Part shown: positions 19,435 through 29,892 of the stretch, in pieces
Position numbering within the stretch: position 1 is the stretch's first letter
How the letters are laid out: each line of letters begins with the position of its first letter
Assembly (NCBI GenBank): GCA_963820995.1
Contig: CAWGCL010000004.1
Coordinates: 1,149,538 to 1,213,537 of the forward strand
Origin: JAGTVG01 sp963820995
GTDB lineage: Bacteria > Bacteroidota > Bacteroidia > Cytophagales > Cyclobacteriaceae
Direction of reading: 5' to 3'
DNA length: 64,000 nt
Notes under the pieces: generated by a model
Told to the model about the DNA's origin: nothing
The model's input: the letters and a program-made list of their open reading frames with translations, nothing else
Database searches by the model: none
Position numbers and translations under genes: made by a program

Positions 19435-21402
19435 TTATTTTGAAATGTTAAATTCAACAAGTAGGATTGCATATCCAGGTATATTTAATCCTTCCTCACT
19501 AAGCAAAACCTCAGACTCCATAATCCTAATCATCGGTTCTTCTCCGGGTACATTGTAGGCTTCGGGGTCATCATTTTGTATGATCCATTTTTTGCCTTCA
19601 GGAATTATTGAGGTCGTGCCAAAATCCAGATTGATTATTTGGGAATCCTGGCTAATGTTTACAATCGAAACGGTGATTTTGTCCATATCAGGATTTAAGG
19701 CAGCCACAATATCAAGATCATCATATTCTTTATCGATAAAGACGGGAATGGATCCAAAGTGATTGCGATAGAGCTTCAGCGGAAGCCCTGTAGCTGCAAA
19801 TCCTGAATGTATCGGGGTAGTCTTGATGCAGCCTATAACATTTACCGTTTGAGCATAATTGGCCATAAAAAATATATCACTGTTCCTGAAATATTCATGT
19901 AAGCCAATGGCCACACCCAGGGCATCCTTATGATGATAACGTACACCAAGTTCACCATAGATATAATCGCCATACCAGTAGTTCCATTCATCCATAGCGA
20001 TTCGGATATTTTTGCCCAGCAAATTTATAATTTCCTTGCGATATCCCCGGTGTGCCTCTGCGACCCTGTGGATATTATCTTTCAGTTGAAGTGTATGGTC
20101 CTGAACATTTTCAAGCTCCTTAACATAAATATGCTCACTCAGAAGATTCATATAATCCGAAGATTGAGATAACATCGTTTCACTCCATTCCCCTACGGCA
20201 CCAACAGCAATTAATTGAGCTTCAGGGTCTTTCTGCCATATCGCCTCAGCCATATTGTTATGTTTTTTAACATAGTCCGATAAAGGCATGTGTCCTAATT
20301 GCCATTCTCCATACATTTCATTTCCGACGGCCCACCATTTCACTTTATAGGGCTCTTCATGTCCATTTTCAGCTCTTAATCTACCCATAGGGGTTTCCAT
20401 ACTTCCATTGCAATATTCAATTTCTTCAGCCACTTCTTCCACGGTTCCTAATCCAGTATTAACAGCAATAAATGGTTCTGTATCTAATATTTTCATCAAC
20501 TCCATATATTCATGGATGCCAACATCATTATGTTCTACCCCTTTCCAGGCAGGATTTTTTCGTGGCGGACGCTTATCGCGATCCCCAATCCCATCTTTCC
20601 AGTTATATCCGCTGACAAAATTACCACCCGGCCATCGATACACAGGCGCATTCAATTCTTTCATTAAATCCACGACATCCGTCCTCCATCCTTTGATGTT
20701 ATTGGAAGGCATTAGGGATAAAGTGCCAATTCTGAATTGGCCTTTGCCTTCACTAAAGATCTCAATTGTTGTACTGTCACAGTCGAAACTGGAAGTAAAG
20801 GTCAATGGGTAGGAGGTATAGCTATTGCTTATCGCAGTTTGAGAAAACTTAATAACTTCACCCGCTCTGGATACCAGTTGAATGGTTATTGGAAGAACCG
20901 ATTCGTCGCCGGACAGTATTATTCTCCCGTCATATTTATTCCCTTTGACCAGTCCCAAACCACTTTGCCTGATTCCGAATTTCCCTGATCCACCAGACGA
21001 GGAAATAAGTGGTGTTTGATCCCCTGTAAATGACTTAGCTCTATCCATAGTCACTGTACTTTGTAAACCCATCACCTGCCAGGGAGAAGATTTTAAATAT
21101 GGATAAGGACCTGTATTCCAGAAGGGATCCGTATCAGATCCGTATGGATCAAATTCCCAGGAAATGGGATAATAAAACTTTCGGTCCTCTATCATTTCAG
21201 CCCATATACCCCCATATATACATTTTCCCAGGTGTTCGATAAATTGCCCGTAAATATATTTCTCTATTGGAGCTCCTCTTTTACAGATATCTATTTCCAC
21301 TGTGGTCATGGACGAATCCCTGGTTTGACCACACTGTATAAATATTAAAGCTGATATGATGATTACGATAGGAAATCTAACCATTGTTTTTAAATTATTC
21401 AT
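19435..21402 (-). CDS. GH51 alpha-L-arabinofuranosidase, lipoprotein
   Basis: A 655-residue protein with a lipoprotein signal (lipid-attachment C24 in LIFIQCGQ). GH51 features appear in order: IYGQFIEHLGKCIYGGIW (50-67), the active-site strand YRWPGGNFVSGYNW (255-268), the acid/base motif GNEMYGEWQ (E362) and the nucleophile motif IAMDEWNYWYG (E472), then the C-terminal beta-sandwich. These enzymes remove alpha-L-arabinofuranosyl side chains from arabinoxylan or arabinan. The lipid anchor and lack of inner-membrane segments place it on the periplasmic side or cell surface. It is transcribed on the minus strand, upstream of the GH26 remnants at 21516 in coordinate order but oriented the same way. 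The frame is intact. Confidence 0.95.
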   Translation of the reverse strand: MNNLKTMVRFPIVIIISALIFIQCGQTRDSSMTTVEIDICKRGAPIEKYIYGQFIEHLGKCIYGGIWAEMIEDRKFYYPISWEFDPYGSDTDPFWNTGPYPYLKSSPWQVMGLQSTVTMDRAKSFTGDQTPLISSSGGSGKFGIRQSGLGLVKGNKYDGRIILSGDESVLPITIQLVSRAGEVIKFSQTAISNSYTSYPLTFTSSFDCDSTTIEIFSEGKGQFRIGTLSLMPSNNIKGWRTDVVDLMKELNAPVYRWPGGNFVSGYNWKDGIGDRDKRPPRKNPAWKGVEHNDVGIHEYMELMKILDTEPFIAVNTGLGTVEEVAEEIEYCNGSMETPMGRLRAENGHEEPYKVKWWAVGNEMYGEWQLGHMPLSDYVKKHNNMAEAIWQKDPEAQLIAVGAVGEWSETMLSQSSDYMNLLSEHIYVKELENVQDHTLQLKDNIHRVAEAHRGYRKEIINLLGKNIRIAMDEWNYWYGDYIYGELGVRYHHKDALGVAIGLHEYFRNSDIFFMANYAQTVNVIGCIKTTPIHSGFAATGLPLKLYRNHFGSIPVFIDKEYDDLDIVAALNPDMDKITVSIVNISQDSQIINLDFGTTSIIPEGKKWIIQNDDPEAYNVPGEEPMIRIMESEVLLSEEGLNIPGYAILLVEFNISK

Positions 21403-21515
21403 AGCGCAATATCTATTCTATATGATTTTTAAAAATTGCTTTTTCTCGTATTAGTGTATTGACGGATCACCTTGTGTAATAATGCCACTGTATTTAACTG
21501 CATAATCATGATACT

Positions 21516-22569
21516 TCATTTTAATACAGGATAATGTAATTTCGGTTCATCCAGATCAACCCATGGTAATTCTTTATGCGTGATCGCTTCCTCCGAATTA
21601 TATACTTCCCGATAGGATTGAAAACCACTTCCCCGGCTGCCTGGTTCTCCCCATTGCATGAACCAGGCCCACCTGGGTTGTTCCTTGATTTTTGCCATAT
21701 CAGGTAATTGACCCACCTCTCCTAGAGCTATTGGCCGGTCACCTGCCAGTTCCAGGATCTGATCATAGTTAACCTGGTTAAATCCTTCTGAATATACATC
21801 TGTTGCAAATGATGTCCACTACATCATCCCCAGGGAAATAGGTGTTGTGAGGATCAACCCCATTTTTAAACTCATTGGTATTATAAACCCAAATGAGATT
21901 ATTTAATCCATGGAAATTGACAAGCCTGTCATACATCATGCGCCATAATTTCTTATAGCCATCTTCACCTTCTTTTTTACCCCACCAGAACCAGCCGCCA
22001 TTCATTTCATGATATGGTCTCCACAATACTGGTACGTTTGCATAACGAAGTTGCTTTAGAAACCATGCGATGACATCCACCTGGGACTTCCATCGCTCAT
22101 TTATTATTGTACCAGGCGTGATCAAATCTTTCCATTCCTGGTCGGTAAGATCTCCCTGGATAGATTCCCTGAATACTACTGGTTCGTCTTCGGTGGGTCT
22201 TACGGCGTGCCACATGAGGGTAATTATAAATCCTTCATGATGTCTTTTTATGGCTTCATCGACAATTCTTTGCCTGTAATTGATCCCATCCCAGTATCCC
22301 GGATAGCTGAAACCAAAATCCTGACCAAATATGGCTGGATAATGTCCGGACATTCTGTGGACTACAGATAAGCGTGTTGATCCTATCAGTGGTGCACAAT
22401 GCTGGCCCGTCAGGATCTGCTTTCCTGATATACTGTATATGTATTCAAGAAGCTGTTTCGCCTCAGGGGATGCGTCAGGATTGACAGGTAATTGGGCCAG
22501 AGTTATTGTTGTCGAATAAAATCCAATTGAGACAACTAAAATTGAACAGTTGAGGTAAATCCTTTTCAT
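21516..22569 (-). pseudogene. GH26 beta-mannanase, frameshifted before the catalytic nucleophile
   Basis: The main frame (21778-22569, 263 aa) has a signal peptide ending TLAQ, a GQHCAP segment, and the GH26 acid/base motif WRPYHEMNGGWFWWG (E188). Around 21805 it runs into a non-homologous tail. In the next frame the family sequence continues: FATDVYSEGFNQVNYDQIL, then ALGEVGQLPD with the expected nucleophile glutamate, ending at 21516. Removing one base near 21805 joins them into a protein of about 350 residues. As read, the product has the acid/base but not the nucleophile and should be inactive. The family cleaves beta-mannans. It lies upstream of the GH51 gene on the same strand. Confidence 0.88.
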
Positions 22570-22970
22570 TTTTTGCAGATTAAAAATAAAATTAATATTA
22601 GATATAAGTTATGCTCAATATACGTAGATAAACCTTAAATTTTTGTTAAAGACATTGTTGATATATAGTCCCTTTTTGTTTGACCGGATTCATTAAGTAA
22701 AAACCAATGTCTGAAGGAGCTTAATTCTACTGCATCAACTTCTTTTTTGGCCATCTGGCGAGAGAATTCCAGGAGTAAAAGAAGATTGATGTATTAAGTG
22801 TACTAGAAGTTGTAACATTATAATTAGTCCTGCTCATCATCAGACTATATCAAAAAATAAGATTTCCCTATTGAGATCTAATATAAACAGCAACTTTGAA
22901 GGAAATTTGATTTTGCCTGCTTTAAGCAGTTTTTGTATTATATTTCAGGTATGAGTATCGATTTTAATTC
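22570..22970. other. Intergenic stretch, no supported gene
   Basis: A 401-bp spacer between two minus-strand genes. It contains a small hairpin, CTGCTT-t-AAGCAG, followed by TTTTT on the plus strand (about 22918-22936), which is the wrong orientation for either neighbour. Nothing else is seen. Confidence 0.4.
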
Positions 22971-24470
22971 TTAGAAAATTGCCCTGAAACCAAAGACAAA
23001 CCCTGATTCTCCCTGCTTATTAAAGCTATATTCAAACCGGAGAACGAGATCGTATATGGTCACCAGGTCCAAACCAGGGCCACCGGAATACAATAACTGA
23101 TCAGTTAATCTCGCGTTCATTTCGTTGTTTGGATAACCCTCAATATACCCGAGGTCGAAATAGGCTTTGGCATAAAGAGCAAGATGAAACTGGCTTAATT
23201 GACGAATCGGAACAGAGGAACCCAGGTTTCTTTCTAATTTAAAGAGGAGTTTTCTGAAAGACCACTGATTTTGTATAAAAAGGGGACCTTCAATCACATA
23301 CAATTCATATCCCCGCATTGTAAACCGGCCAATTCCCATACGATTGTACACATTATAAGGTTGATCAGTGGGGGTTAGGTATTGCCCGCCTATACTCCCA
23401 CTTAGATAGAAATGCTTGCCAAGGTCGAAATATTTATAATATAATGCACTTAATTGCAGGTTATTGATATCGTCCCATATACCAAGGCCATTTTTACTTA
23501 TGGACCCTACGAAATAGGATCCATGGAGGGGATAAGCGGCTATGTCACGTTTATCGTTGACAAATGAATAATAGAGGCTCAGAAAACGCTGTTGGGTCTT
23601 GTTGCCTTCCCCAAAGTAGTTTGGGTTCAGCTCTACAATGGTGTCGTTGACTTCCGTATTATAGAAAGCGGTACCAAATTTATGTAAGGAATAAAATCCT
23701 TTCCGGTATGTACCGGAAACATCACCAATATACTGTTCCCTGAGCCAGTGATCGCTATCAAGAAAAACCAGCACATTGTTTTCAGTAGTATAGTATGTGT
23801 TCTTATTCTGCCTATAATCAAACATAAATCCAAGACCAAACCTTTGTTTTTTGTCAATATAGGGAAACTCATAGCTGATTTTGAATCGTTTGGTAAAGCC
23901 CAGCTGTCCCTGCAATCTGAGGGTTTCATTTCTTCCCCTCATATTGTACAGGTATAATTTTAATCCCCATTCAATCCGTGAAAAATCGTGGTTCTGATTT
24001 ACCCACCAATCCTTGAAGTTCCTGTCGGCTAATTCGAGGACAGGTATTGGGAAAATATACCATCGTTCCACTAACCTGATGATCACATCCACTCGGTCGA
24101 AGCTTATCTCAACCAGGGAAATTTTAACGGTCTGGAACAGGGACGTGTTGGTGAGTTTCTCTTCATTTTTTTTGATTCTTTCCTTGAGGTTTTCTGTTGA
24201 GATCCTGTCACCATCTGTAAAGTCAAGTTCTCTTCTGATTATACGTTCCTTAGTCTTTTTATTTCCGATAACAAAAATTCTATCGATACTGATGGAGTCA
24301 AAAGGGATGTCTTCTAAGTCGGTATAATATTTTTTTTGTGTCTGAGCAATTACAGAATTTTGTAAGATTATATTTCCGGCGAGGATCAAAAGCATTATAG
24401 CAATATAAGGGTAAAAGATATTGATCCTTTTTTTACAGGTGATATCAGATATTTTTAAAATATATGCCAC
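22971..24470 (-). CDS. BamA/TamA-like outer-membrane protein with one POTRA domain
   Basis: A 499-residue protein with a hydrophobic export segment at about residues 20-42 ending SVIAQ. A single POTRA-like domain follows (about 58-130: FDSISIDRIFVIGNKKTKE...LFQTVKISLVE), then a beta-barrel of the surface-antigen D15 type (for example RFGLGFMFDYR, HGSYFVGSISKNG, GIGRFTMRGYELYVIEGP). Full BamA has five POTRA domains, so this is a short member of the Omp85 superfamily. Such proteins insert or translocate other proteins or lipids at the outer membrane; the client is unknown. It stands alone, and a roughly 80-bp gap separates it from lgt. Confidence 0.85.
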   Translation of the reverse strand: MAYILKISDITCKKRINIFYPYIAIMLLILAGNIILQNSVIAQTQKKYYTDLEDIPFDSISIDRIFVIGNKKTKERIIRRELDFTDGDRISTENLKERIKKNEEKLTNTSLFQTVKISLVEISFDRVDVIIRLVERWYIFPIPVLELADRNFKDWWVNQNHDFSRIEWGLKLYLYNMRGRNETLRLQGQLGFTKRFKISYEFPYIDKKQRFGLGFMFDYRQNKNTYYTTENNVLVFLDSDHWLREQYIGDVSGTYRKGFYSLHKFGTAFYNTEVNDTIVELNPNYFGEGNKTQQRFLSLYYSFVNDKRDIAAYPLHGSYFVGSISKNGLGIWDDINNLQLSALYYKYFDLGKHFYLSGSIGGQYLTPTDQPYNVYNRMGIGRFTMRGYELYVIEGPLFIQNQWSFRKLLFKLERNLGSSVPIRQLSQFHLALYAKAYFDLGYIEGYPNNEMNARLTDQLLYSGGPGLDLVTIYDLVLRFEYSFNKQGESGFVFGFRAIF

Positions 24471-24548
24471 TTTCTCAACGTGAAATGATCCGGTTTACAT
24501 CAAAGATGCATCGAATTGCACGAATTTACATAGTTTTGGTTTTATATT

Positions 24549-25697
24549 CTAGCCAAGCTTTTCCGGAGAACCTTTACTTAATGCTCTAATAAATACGTAA
24601 ATACCAGCCAAGATGAGGGGAATACTTAACCATTGACCCATATTCATAGGAATTGTGTTTTCGAAATCTACCTGATTTTCTTTAAAAAGCTCATGAAAGA
24701 ACCTCAATCCAAATAATATGATCAGAAATAGTCCGAATAAGAGTCCATGCGGAGTTCCCGCCTTTCTAAGCGTCCAGAGCCAGAATAACAAGAAGGCAAG
24801 TAAAAGACTCGTCAGTGCTTCGTATACCTGGGTGGCATGGCGCGGAATGGCAAATGTAGAGATCACTGCTGTAAACGACCCATCGGTGTTTTTAGATAGT
24901 GTGTAATTTAATGGCTGATCAGGGGGTTCATTAATATGCAGATTGATATGTTCATAATTCGACAGGATCCTTTTTACATTTCGTTCTAGATATGATTTGA
25001 TCTGGTTCTCCTGGTAATCATTATTTTTGAATCTGAGGCTAATTTCTATCGGATATGAGTTGAAATCGCTGGACTGGCTTTTCTTAATATCTACTTCATC
25101 TATATTTTGATCAAGTTCAAACTGGTCTATTACATCTCTCGCAAAGAATACAGCATACTTACTATCTGTAGGTTTGCCAATTATTTCGCTATTTAAAAAA
25201 TTGCCCATTCTGATAAAACAACCCCCCACAGCAACGACAATCACGATTCGGTCGATGACCCATAGGAAACTTTGGCCCTGACGTTTTTTTCTTTTTATGG
25301 TAAAGAAAGGTTTTGAAAAGCCAATTCTGATATAATAATTTGAGTAAACAAATATGGATGTAATAATGCCTATAGCTGCCCCATGACTGGCTAAGCCACC
25401 TTTCTGGATCATGAAGATCTCAATTGGATCGGCAAGGAACCTCATCGGCTCATAGAAAAAAACATGTCCAAGCCTGGCCCCAATAATGGTCCCGACAACA
25501 ATGTAAATGGTAAGTGTTTCAATATCCCGATCAGGTTTCCCTTCTACCCTGAATATATAGGACATGATCTGCTGACCAATAATGAAAGCCATCGCAAATA
25601 ATAATCCATACCATCGGATGTTACCTATTATTCCCCAATCCAGATTTGGAAAAATTTCCGGTACAGGTGACCACACTATATACCCTAGTATTTCCAT
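24549..25697 (-). CDS. lgt: Prolipoprotein diacylglyceryl transferase
   Basis: A 382-residue polytopic inner-membrane enzyme. It moves the diacylglyceryl group from phosphatidylglycerol to the lipobox cysteine of prolipoproteins, the first step of lipoprotein maturation. Lgt signatures are present: GARLGHVFFYEP, GGLASHGAAIGI (with the conserved His) and RMGNFLNSEIIGKPT. An extra stretch of about 130 residues lies between that motif and the final helices; inserts at this place are known in Bacteroidota Lgt. The window encodes several of its likely substrates (SusD, GH51, CRTAC1-like). It lies 11 bp downstream of nadE on the same strand, so probably one transcript. Confidence 0.95.
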   Translation of the reverse strand: MEILGYIVWSPVPEIFPNLDWGIIGNIRWYGLLFAMAFIIGQQIMSYIFRVEGKPDRDIETLTIYIVVGTIIGARLGHVFFYEPMRFLADPIEIFMIQKGGLASHGAAIGIITSIFVYSNYYIRIGFSKPFFTIKRKKRQGQSFLWVIDRIVIVVAVGGCFIRMGNFLNSEIIGKPTDSKYAVFFARDVIDQFELDQNIDEVDIKKSQSSDFNSYPIEISLRFKNNDYQENQIKSYLERNVKRILSNYEHINLHINEPPDQPLNYTLSKNTDGSFTAVISTFAIPRHATQVYEALTSLLLAFLLFWLWTLRKAGTPHGLLFGLFLIILFGLRFFHELFKENQVDFENTIPMNMGQWLSIPLILAGIYVFIRALSKGSPEKLG

Positions 25698-25708
25698 GAA
25701 ATAAATTT

Positions 25709-27589
25709 TTAATCCTCAATATTAATTAATTCCTCAATTTCTTTAGCATAACTTCCCGATAGGATCGGGAACCTGCACCAGGTCCTTGGGTCAACATTAA
25801 AATCATCAAGATGAAAAGCAGGTGCTATTCTTTCGCGTTTCCACTGATTTCTGGCCCAAAGTTGGTAAAATTTTATGATATAAAGCTTTAAACTCTTGTT
25901 ATCTGTTAAGTTTTTGCTTTTCAATTGAAAATATACAGTGCTTGGTGAAAGGTGCCTGAAGATTGCTAGCTTTTCAATTTCCACCAGGATCTTGTAAGGC
26001 ATCAGATCGCGCTCATCAGATTGATCCTGTTCCTTTGGCCTCAGTTCTGCCGTCGGTTCTAATTTATTTACATGATTCAGGGCTGAATATCCTAAATGTT
26101 TTTCTGCCCATTTTAACCACTTTAATATGAAATACTTATCTATTCCAGCTATTGGGGCCAGGCTGCCACTTGTATCGCCATCCATAGTAGCATATCCCAC
26201 ATCTCCTTCACTACGGTTGGAGGTTGTGATAAGTATGGAATGCAAATAATTAGCCAGCATCCAGATAATCGGTGACCGCGTTCTTGCCTGGATATTCTGA
26301 AGGGTGATGTCGTCCAGGTCCCAATTTAGTTTACGGCCCACTACCTTCTCAATCTTTCGTGTATACGAATTAACTTCTTCATCGATATTCCAGTAAAAAA
26401 AAGTGCTTCCCACAAATTCTGAAAGGGTTCTTGCAGCTTCCAGGGTTTCTTCTGATGAATTTTTTGTGGCCTGATATGCGCAGGTAAGAATGCTGTTATT
26501 TATCGCTCTCCAGATTTCCTTTTCGTTGTAATCCTTTATTATTTCCTCTAGATCTGAGCGGCCTAGTTTCTTTAGAAATTGATTTACTCCAAGTTCCTGT
26601 AAACCCCGCTTTGTCATTTCAGCAACTAAAACTACATTAGAAGAAGAATCGGCACCACCGCTCAAACTCAGAACGAAACCCCTGTTTCTACTTTTTCTCA
26701 TATAATCAAATAATCCCAGGGATACAGCTCTTACAAACTCTTCATTTCGATCCAGGTTCTCATAATTAAAATCAGCATGTGATTGCTTCGGATCCTTAAA
26801 GTTGATGTCGGCGGTTATAATATTTACATCTTTAAAGGATAGCCTTCTGTTTTGTTGGATCAGCCGTCCTCCGTGTGCAATTAAACACTCTCCATCATAT
26901 ATCATGCGACCGGCTTCATTCCCAAGCAGGTTGGCATATACATATGCGCACTGGAATGTTTTTGAACTGTCTTCAACAAGTTTCTTCCGTCGAACCGATT
27001 TCCCAATGGCAAAATGGCTGGCACTGGGATTCAGGATTAGTTGTATGCCCTTGTCCTTCAACCTGCAAGCCGGCCGGTTCGATCGCCACGCATCTTCACA
27101 TATCTCAATTCCACAGTATACATCCCTGACATGAAATTGAAAATCGCCAAAAGGGACCTTATAGCCATCGATGTTCAAGGTGTCTAATTGTCCGGAAGGC
27201 CATGGAGTGAACCACCTCGGCTCATAATGCACTCCATCATTTGCGAGGAATTGCTTTGCATTTACACCTATCACTTTCTCATTCTGAATAACACAAACAC
27301 AATTGTAATTATGGTTATTCAGCCAAATCGGAAGCCCAACGAGAACAGTTATATCGCTACAATGCCTCGAAATGGAAGGTATTAATGAAATAGCTCTTTC
27401 AGATACCCAGTTGCTGAGGAATAGATCTTCACATCCGTATCCGGTAATACATAATTCCGGCAGGCATAGGATATCGGCCTTCAGATCTCTGGCTTCGGCA
27501 ATAGCAGTTTTTATATGATCCAGATTGGTATCCCAATCCAGAGGCATTTGATTTAAAGTTGCACTGGCTATTTTTAAAATATGATCCAA
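25709..27589 (-). CDS. nadE: Glutamine-dependent NAD+ synthetase
   Basis: A 626-residue two-domain enzyme. The N-terminal nitrilase-type amidotransferase domain carries the Glu-Lys-Cys triad: E45 in LPELCITGYG, K112 in NAKQFL and C164 in IEICEDAW. The C-terminal NAD synthetase domain starts near residue 285 with the ATP-pyrophosphatase P-loop SGGADSS (310-316) and includes SNRSEGDVGYATMDGDTSG. It converts deamido-NAD to NAD with glutamine as ammonia source, in the cytosol. The length is typical for the glutaminase-containing form. It sits between rnc (10 bp upstream) and lgt (11 bp downstream) in a minus-strand housekeeping run. Confidence 0.96.
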   Translation of the reverse strand: MDHILKIASATLNQMPLDWDTNLDHIKTAIAEARDLKADILCLPELCITGYGCEDLFLSNWVSERAISLIPSISRHCSDITVLVGLPIWLNNHNYNCVCVIQNEKVIGVNAKQFLANDGVHYEPRWFTPWPSGQLDTLNIDGYKVPFGDFQFHVRDVYCGIEICEDAWRSNRPACRLKDKGIQLILNPSASHFAIGKSVRRKKLVEDSSKTFQCAYVYANLLGNEAGRMIYDGECLIAHGGRLIQQNRRLSFKDVNIITADINFKDPKQSHADFNYENLDRNEEFVRAVSLGLFDYMRKSRNRGFVLSLSGGADSSSNVVLVAEMTKRGLQELGVNQFLKKLGRSDLEEIIKDYNEKEIWRAINNSILTCAYQATKNSSEETLEAARTLSEFVGSTFFYWNIDEEVNSYTRKIEKVVGRKLNWDLDDITLQNIQARTRSPIIWMLANYLHSILITTSNRSEGDVGYATMDGDTSGSLAPIAGIDKYFILKWLKWAEKHLGYSALNHVNKLEPTAELRPKEQDQSDERDLMPYKILVEIEKLAIFRHLSPSTVYFQLKSKNLTDNKSLKLYIIKFYQLWARNQWKRERIAPAFHLDDFNVDPRTWCRFPILSGSYAKEIEELINIED

Positions 27590-27599
27590 TGAATTGCTA

Positions 27600-28343
27600 T
27601 TAGTTAATATTTAACATTTTACATGTTTTTTCAGCCGCTTCCTGTTCAGCTCTTTTCTTATTGAAGGCATTACCCTTTCCATATGGTTTTTCATCGATAT
27701 ATACCTGGGCAATAAATTCCTTGTAGTGTTTACTTTCAATCACATTCAGAATATCAAAACGAATTATTTTGCCATTTCTATGCGCCCATTCAATTACCTT
27801 GCTTTTAAAGTTAGGATTTATTGAGATAATTTTATCAATATCCAGATGAGGAAACAACAAGGTATTCATAACAAAATATCTGCATTTTTTATATCCCCTG
27901 TCAAGGTATACGGCACCAATGAAAGCCTCCAGAGTATCTCCCAGTATTGATTTATACGCTTGCGCATGCCTTCTGGTATCGTTGTAGGTTACTATTTCGT
28001 CGAGCCCCAGCTTTTTGCCAAGGAGGTTCAATGATTCACGATTTACAATTCGGGAACGTATCTCAGTCAGAAATCCTTCATCCTTATATGGATATTTCTT
28101 AAATAGATAATCTGCTACTATGGCGCTTAAAATAGCATCCCCCAGATATTCAAGCCTTTCATTAGAATCTTTAGAGCCACCAATGTTCTCTTTTGCAACA
28201 GAACTATGCTGGGCTGCCAGGTAGTATAGTGAAATGTTAACCGGTTTTATCCCAAGGGTATGATGAATTGATTTCGCTAGTTCTTTGTCTTCCCTGGTTA
28301 CTGGTTTAAAAAACTGAAATAATCTTGCCCACAATAAGTGCAC
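27600..28343 (-). CDS. rnc: Ribonuclease III
   Basis: A 247-residue protein with the RNase III signature NERLEYLGDAILS (61-73) and the second acidic cluster GDTLEAFIGAVYLDRGY, giving the two metal-binding catalytic sites. A C-terminal double-stranded-RNA-binding domain covers about 175-245 (KSKVIEWAHRNGK ... KRAEQEAAEKTCKML). It cleaves dsRNA in rRNA and mRNA processing. The order acpP-fabF-rnc is conserved in Bacteroidota and seen here: fabF ends 2 bp upstream, so translation is likely coupled. Confidence 0.96.
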   Translation of the reverse strand: MHLLWARLFQFFKPVTREDKELAKSIHHTLGIKPVNISLYYLAAQHSSVAKENIGGSKDSNERLEYLGDAILSAIVADYLFKKYPYKDEGFLTEIRSRIVNRESLNLLGKKLGLDEIVTYNDTRRHAQAYKSILGDTLEAFIGAVYLDRGYKKCRYFVMNTLLFPHLDIDKIISINPNFKSKVIEWAHRNGKIIRFDILNVIESKHYKEFIAQVYIDEKPYGKGNAFNKKRAEQEAAEKTCKMLNIN

Positions 28344-28345
28344 AT

Positions 28346-29596
28346 TTATACTATTTTTCTAAAAATAACGGAGGTATTATGACCCCCAAACCCAAATGTA
28401 TTACTTAAGGCTATGTTTATATCTCTTGCTTGAGCCTTATTAAATGTAAAATTAAGGTTATTATCCAAATTATCGTCGTCGGTGAAGTGATTTATCGTAG
28501 GAGGAACAAGATTATTTTGCATTGCAAGTATACAAGCTATCGCTTCTACACCTCCAGCTGCGCCAAGGAGATGGCCAGTCATAGATTTTGTAGCACCGAT
28601 ATTTAAATTATATGCGTGTTTCCCAAAAACTTCTTTTATTGCCAGTACCTCGCTAATATCTCCCAATGGAGTGGAAGTTCCATGAACATTAACATAGTCC
28701 ATTTCTTCGGGGGCAATTTCAGCATCTTCCAGGGCATTTTTCATTACCAATTTTGCGCCTAATCCATCCGGGTGAGGTGCTGTAATATGGTGTGCGTCGG
28801 CTGATAAACCTGCTCCAATTATTTCGCAATAGATTTTGGCTCCTCTTGCCTTGGCATGTTCATACTCCTCAAGTATTAATGCACCGGCTCCTTCTCCCAT
28901 TACAAAACCATCGCGGTCTTTATCGAATGGTCTTGAAGCAGTTTTTGGGGAATCATTCCTTTCTGATAAAGCTTTCATTGAGCTGAAACCACCAACACCA
29001 ACTTCAGTGATAGCCGCTTCCGATCCACCTGAAATAATGACATCTGCTTTACCTAGTTTGATTAGGTGAAAAGCATCGATCAGGGCATTTGTAGCAGAGG
29101 CACAAGCCGAAACTGTTGCATAGTTTGGACCTCTGAATCCATGAATTATTGATAAGTGCCCAGCACTGATATCGGGTATTAACTTAGGAATGAGAAAAGG
29201 ACTGAACCTGGGTATGCGATCATTATCAGCATAGCTAATTATCTCATCACTGATGGTTTTTAATCCACCTATTCCAGCAGCCCATATAATTCCGGCACGG
29301 TCAAGATTGATGGAATCCACGTCCAATCCACTGTTTTCCATTGCCTCACCGGCAGCTATCAGTGCAAACTGAGTAAAGAAATCCATCTTCCGGCCCTCTT
29401 TTCTGTCGAAATAATCGTTAGGATCATAATCCTTAACTTCGCAGGCAAATTTCGTCCGGAAGTGGGTTGTATCGAATCTTGTTATATCAGCAGCACCGCT
29501 TACACCATTGGAAAGCCCTTGCCAGAACTCATTGACATTTTTGCCAATAGGAGTTAACGCACCGATTCCGGTTACTACTACTTTTTTAAGATTCAT
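28346..29596 (-). CDS. fabF: 3-oxoacyl-ACP synthase II
   Basis: A 416-residue condensing enzyme that elongates acyl-ACP with malonyl-ACP in type II fatty-acid synthesis. The Cys-His-His active site is visible: C165 in VSACASATNA, His in NVHGTSTPLGD and His in ATKSMTGHLLGAAGG, plus the C-terminal NTFGFGGHN loop. Length is typical. It lies 25 bp downstream of acpP and 2 bp upstream of rnc, the usual Bacteroidota order. Confidence 0.97.
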   Translation of the reverse strand: MNLKKVVVTGIGALTPIGKNVNEFWQGLSNGVSGAADITRFDTTHFRTKFACEVKDYDPNDYFDRKEGRKMDFFTQFALIAAGEAMENSGLDVDSINLDRAGIIWAAGIGGLKTISDEIISYADNDRIPRFSPFLIPKLIPDISAGHLSIIHGFRGPNYATVSACASATNALIDAFHLIKLGKADVIISGGSEAAITEVGVGGFSSMKALSERNDSPKTASRPFDKDRDGFVMGEGAGALILEEYEHAKARGAKIYCEIIGAGLSADAHHITAPHPDGLGAKLVMKNALEDAEIAPEEMDYVNVHGTSTPLGDISEVLAIKEVFGKHAYNLNIGATKSMTGHLLGAAGGVEAIACILAMQNNLVPPTINHFTDDDNLDNNLNFTFNKAQARDINIALSNTFGFGGHNTSVIFRKIV

Positions 29597-29621
29597 GAAA
29601 TAAATTTCGTATTAAACTAAA

Positions 29622-29861
29622 TTAGCTCTTGACGTTTTCTTCTAGGTATGAAATGGCCTGACCTACAGTAGAGATATTTTCTGCCTGGTCATCAGGGATC
29701 GATATTCCAAATTCTTTTTCAAACTCCATGATCAACTCTACGGTATCCAATGAGTCGGCTCCAAGATCGTTAGTGAAACTTGCTTCAGGAGTTACCTCTG
29801 ATTCTTCAACCCCTAATTTATCAACAATAATACTTTTTACTTTTTGTGAAATTTCAGACAT
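29622..29861 (-). CDS. acpP: Acyl carrier protein
   Basis: A 79-residue acidic protein with the phosphopantetheine site GADSLDTVELIM (S37). It carries growing acyl chains in fatty-acid synthesis and serves FabF encoded next to it. Length and the N-terminal helix match the family. First gene of the acpP-fabF-rnc-nadE-lgt run; a possible promoter lies just upstream. Confidence 0.97.
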   Translation of the reverse strand: MSEISQKVKSIIVDKLGVEESEVTPEASFTNDLGADSLDTVELIMEFEKEFGISIPDDQAENISTVGQAISYLEENVKS

Positions 29862-29892
29862 TTTAGATGCTTTTTAATTTTGACTTTGCAAA

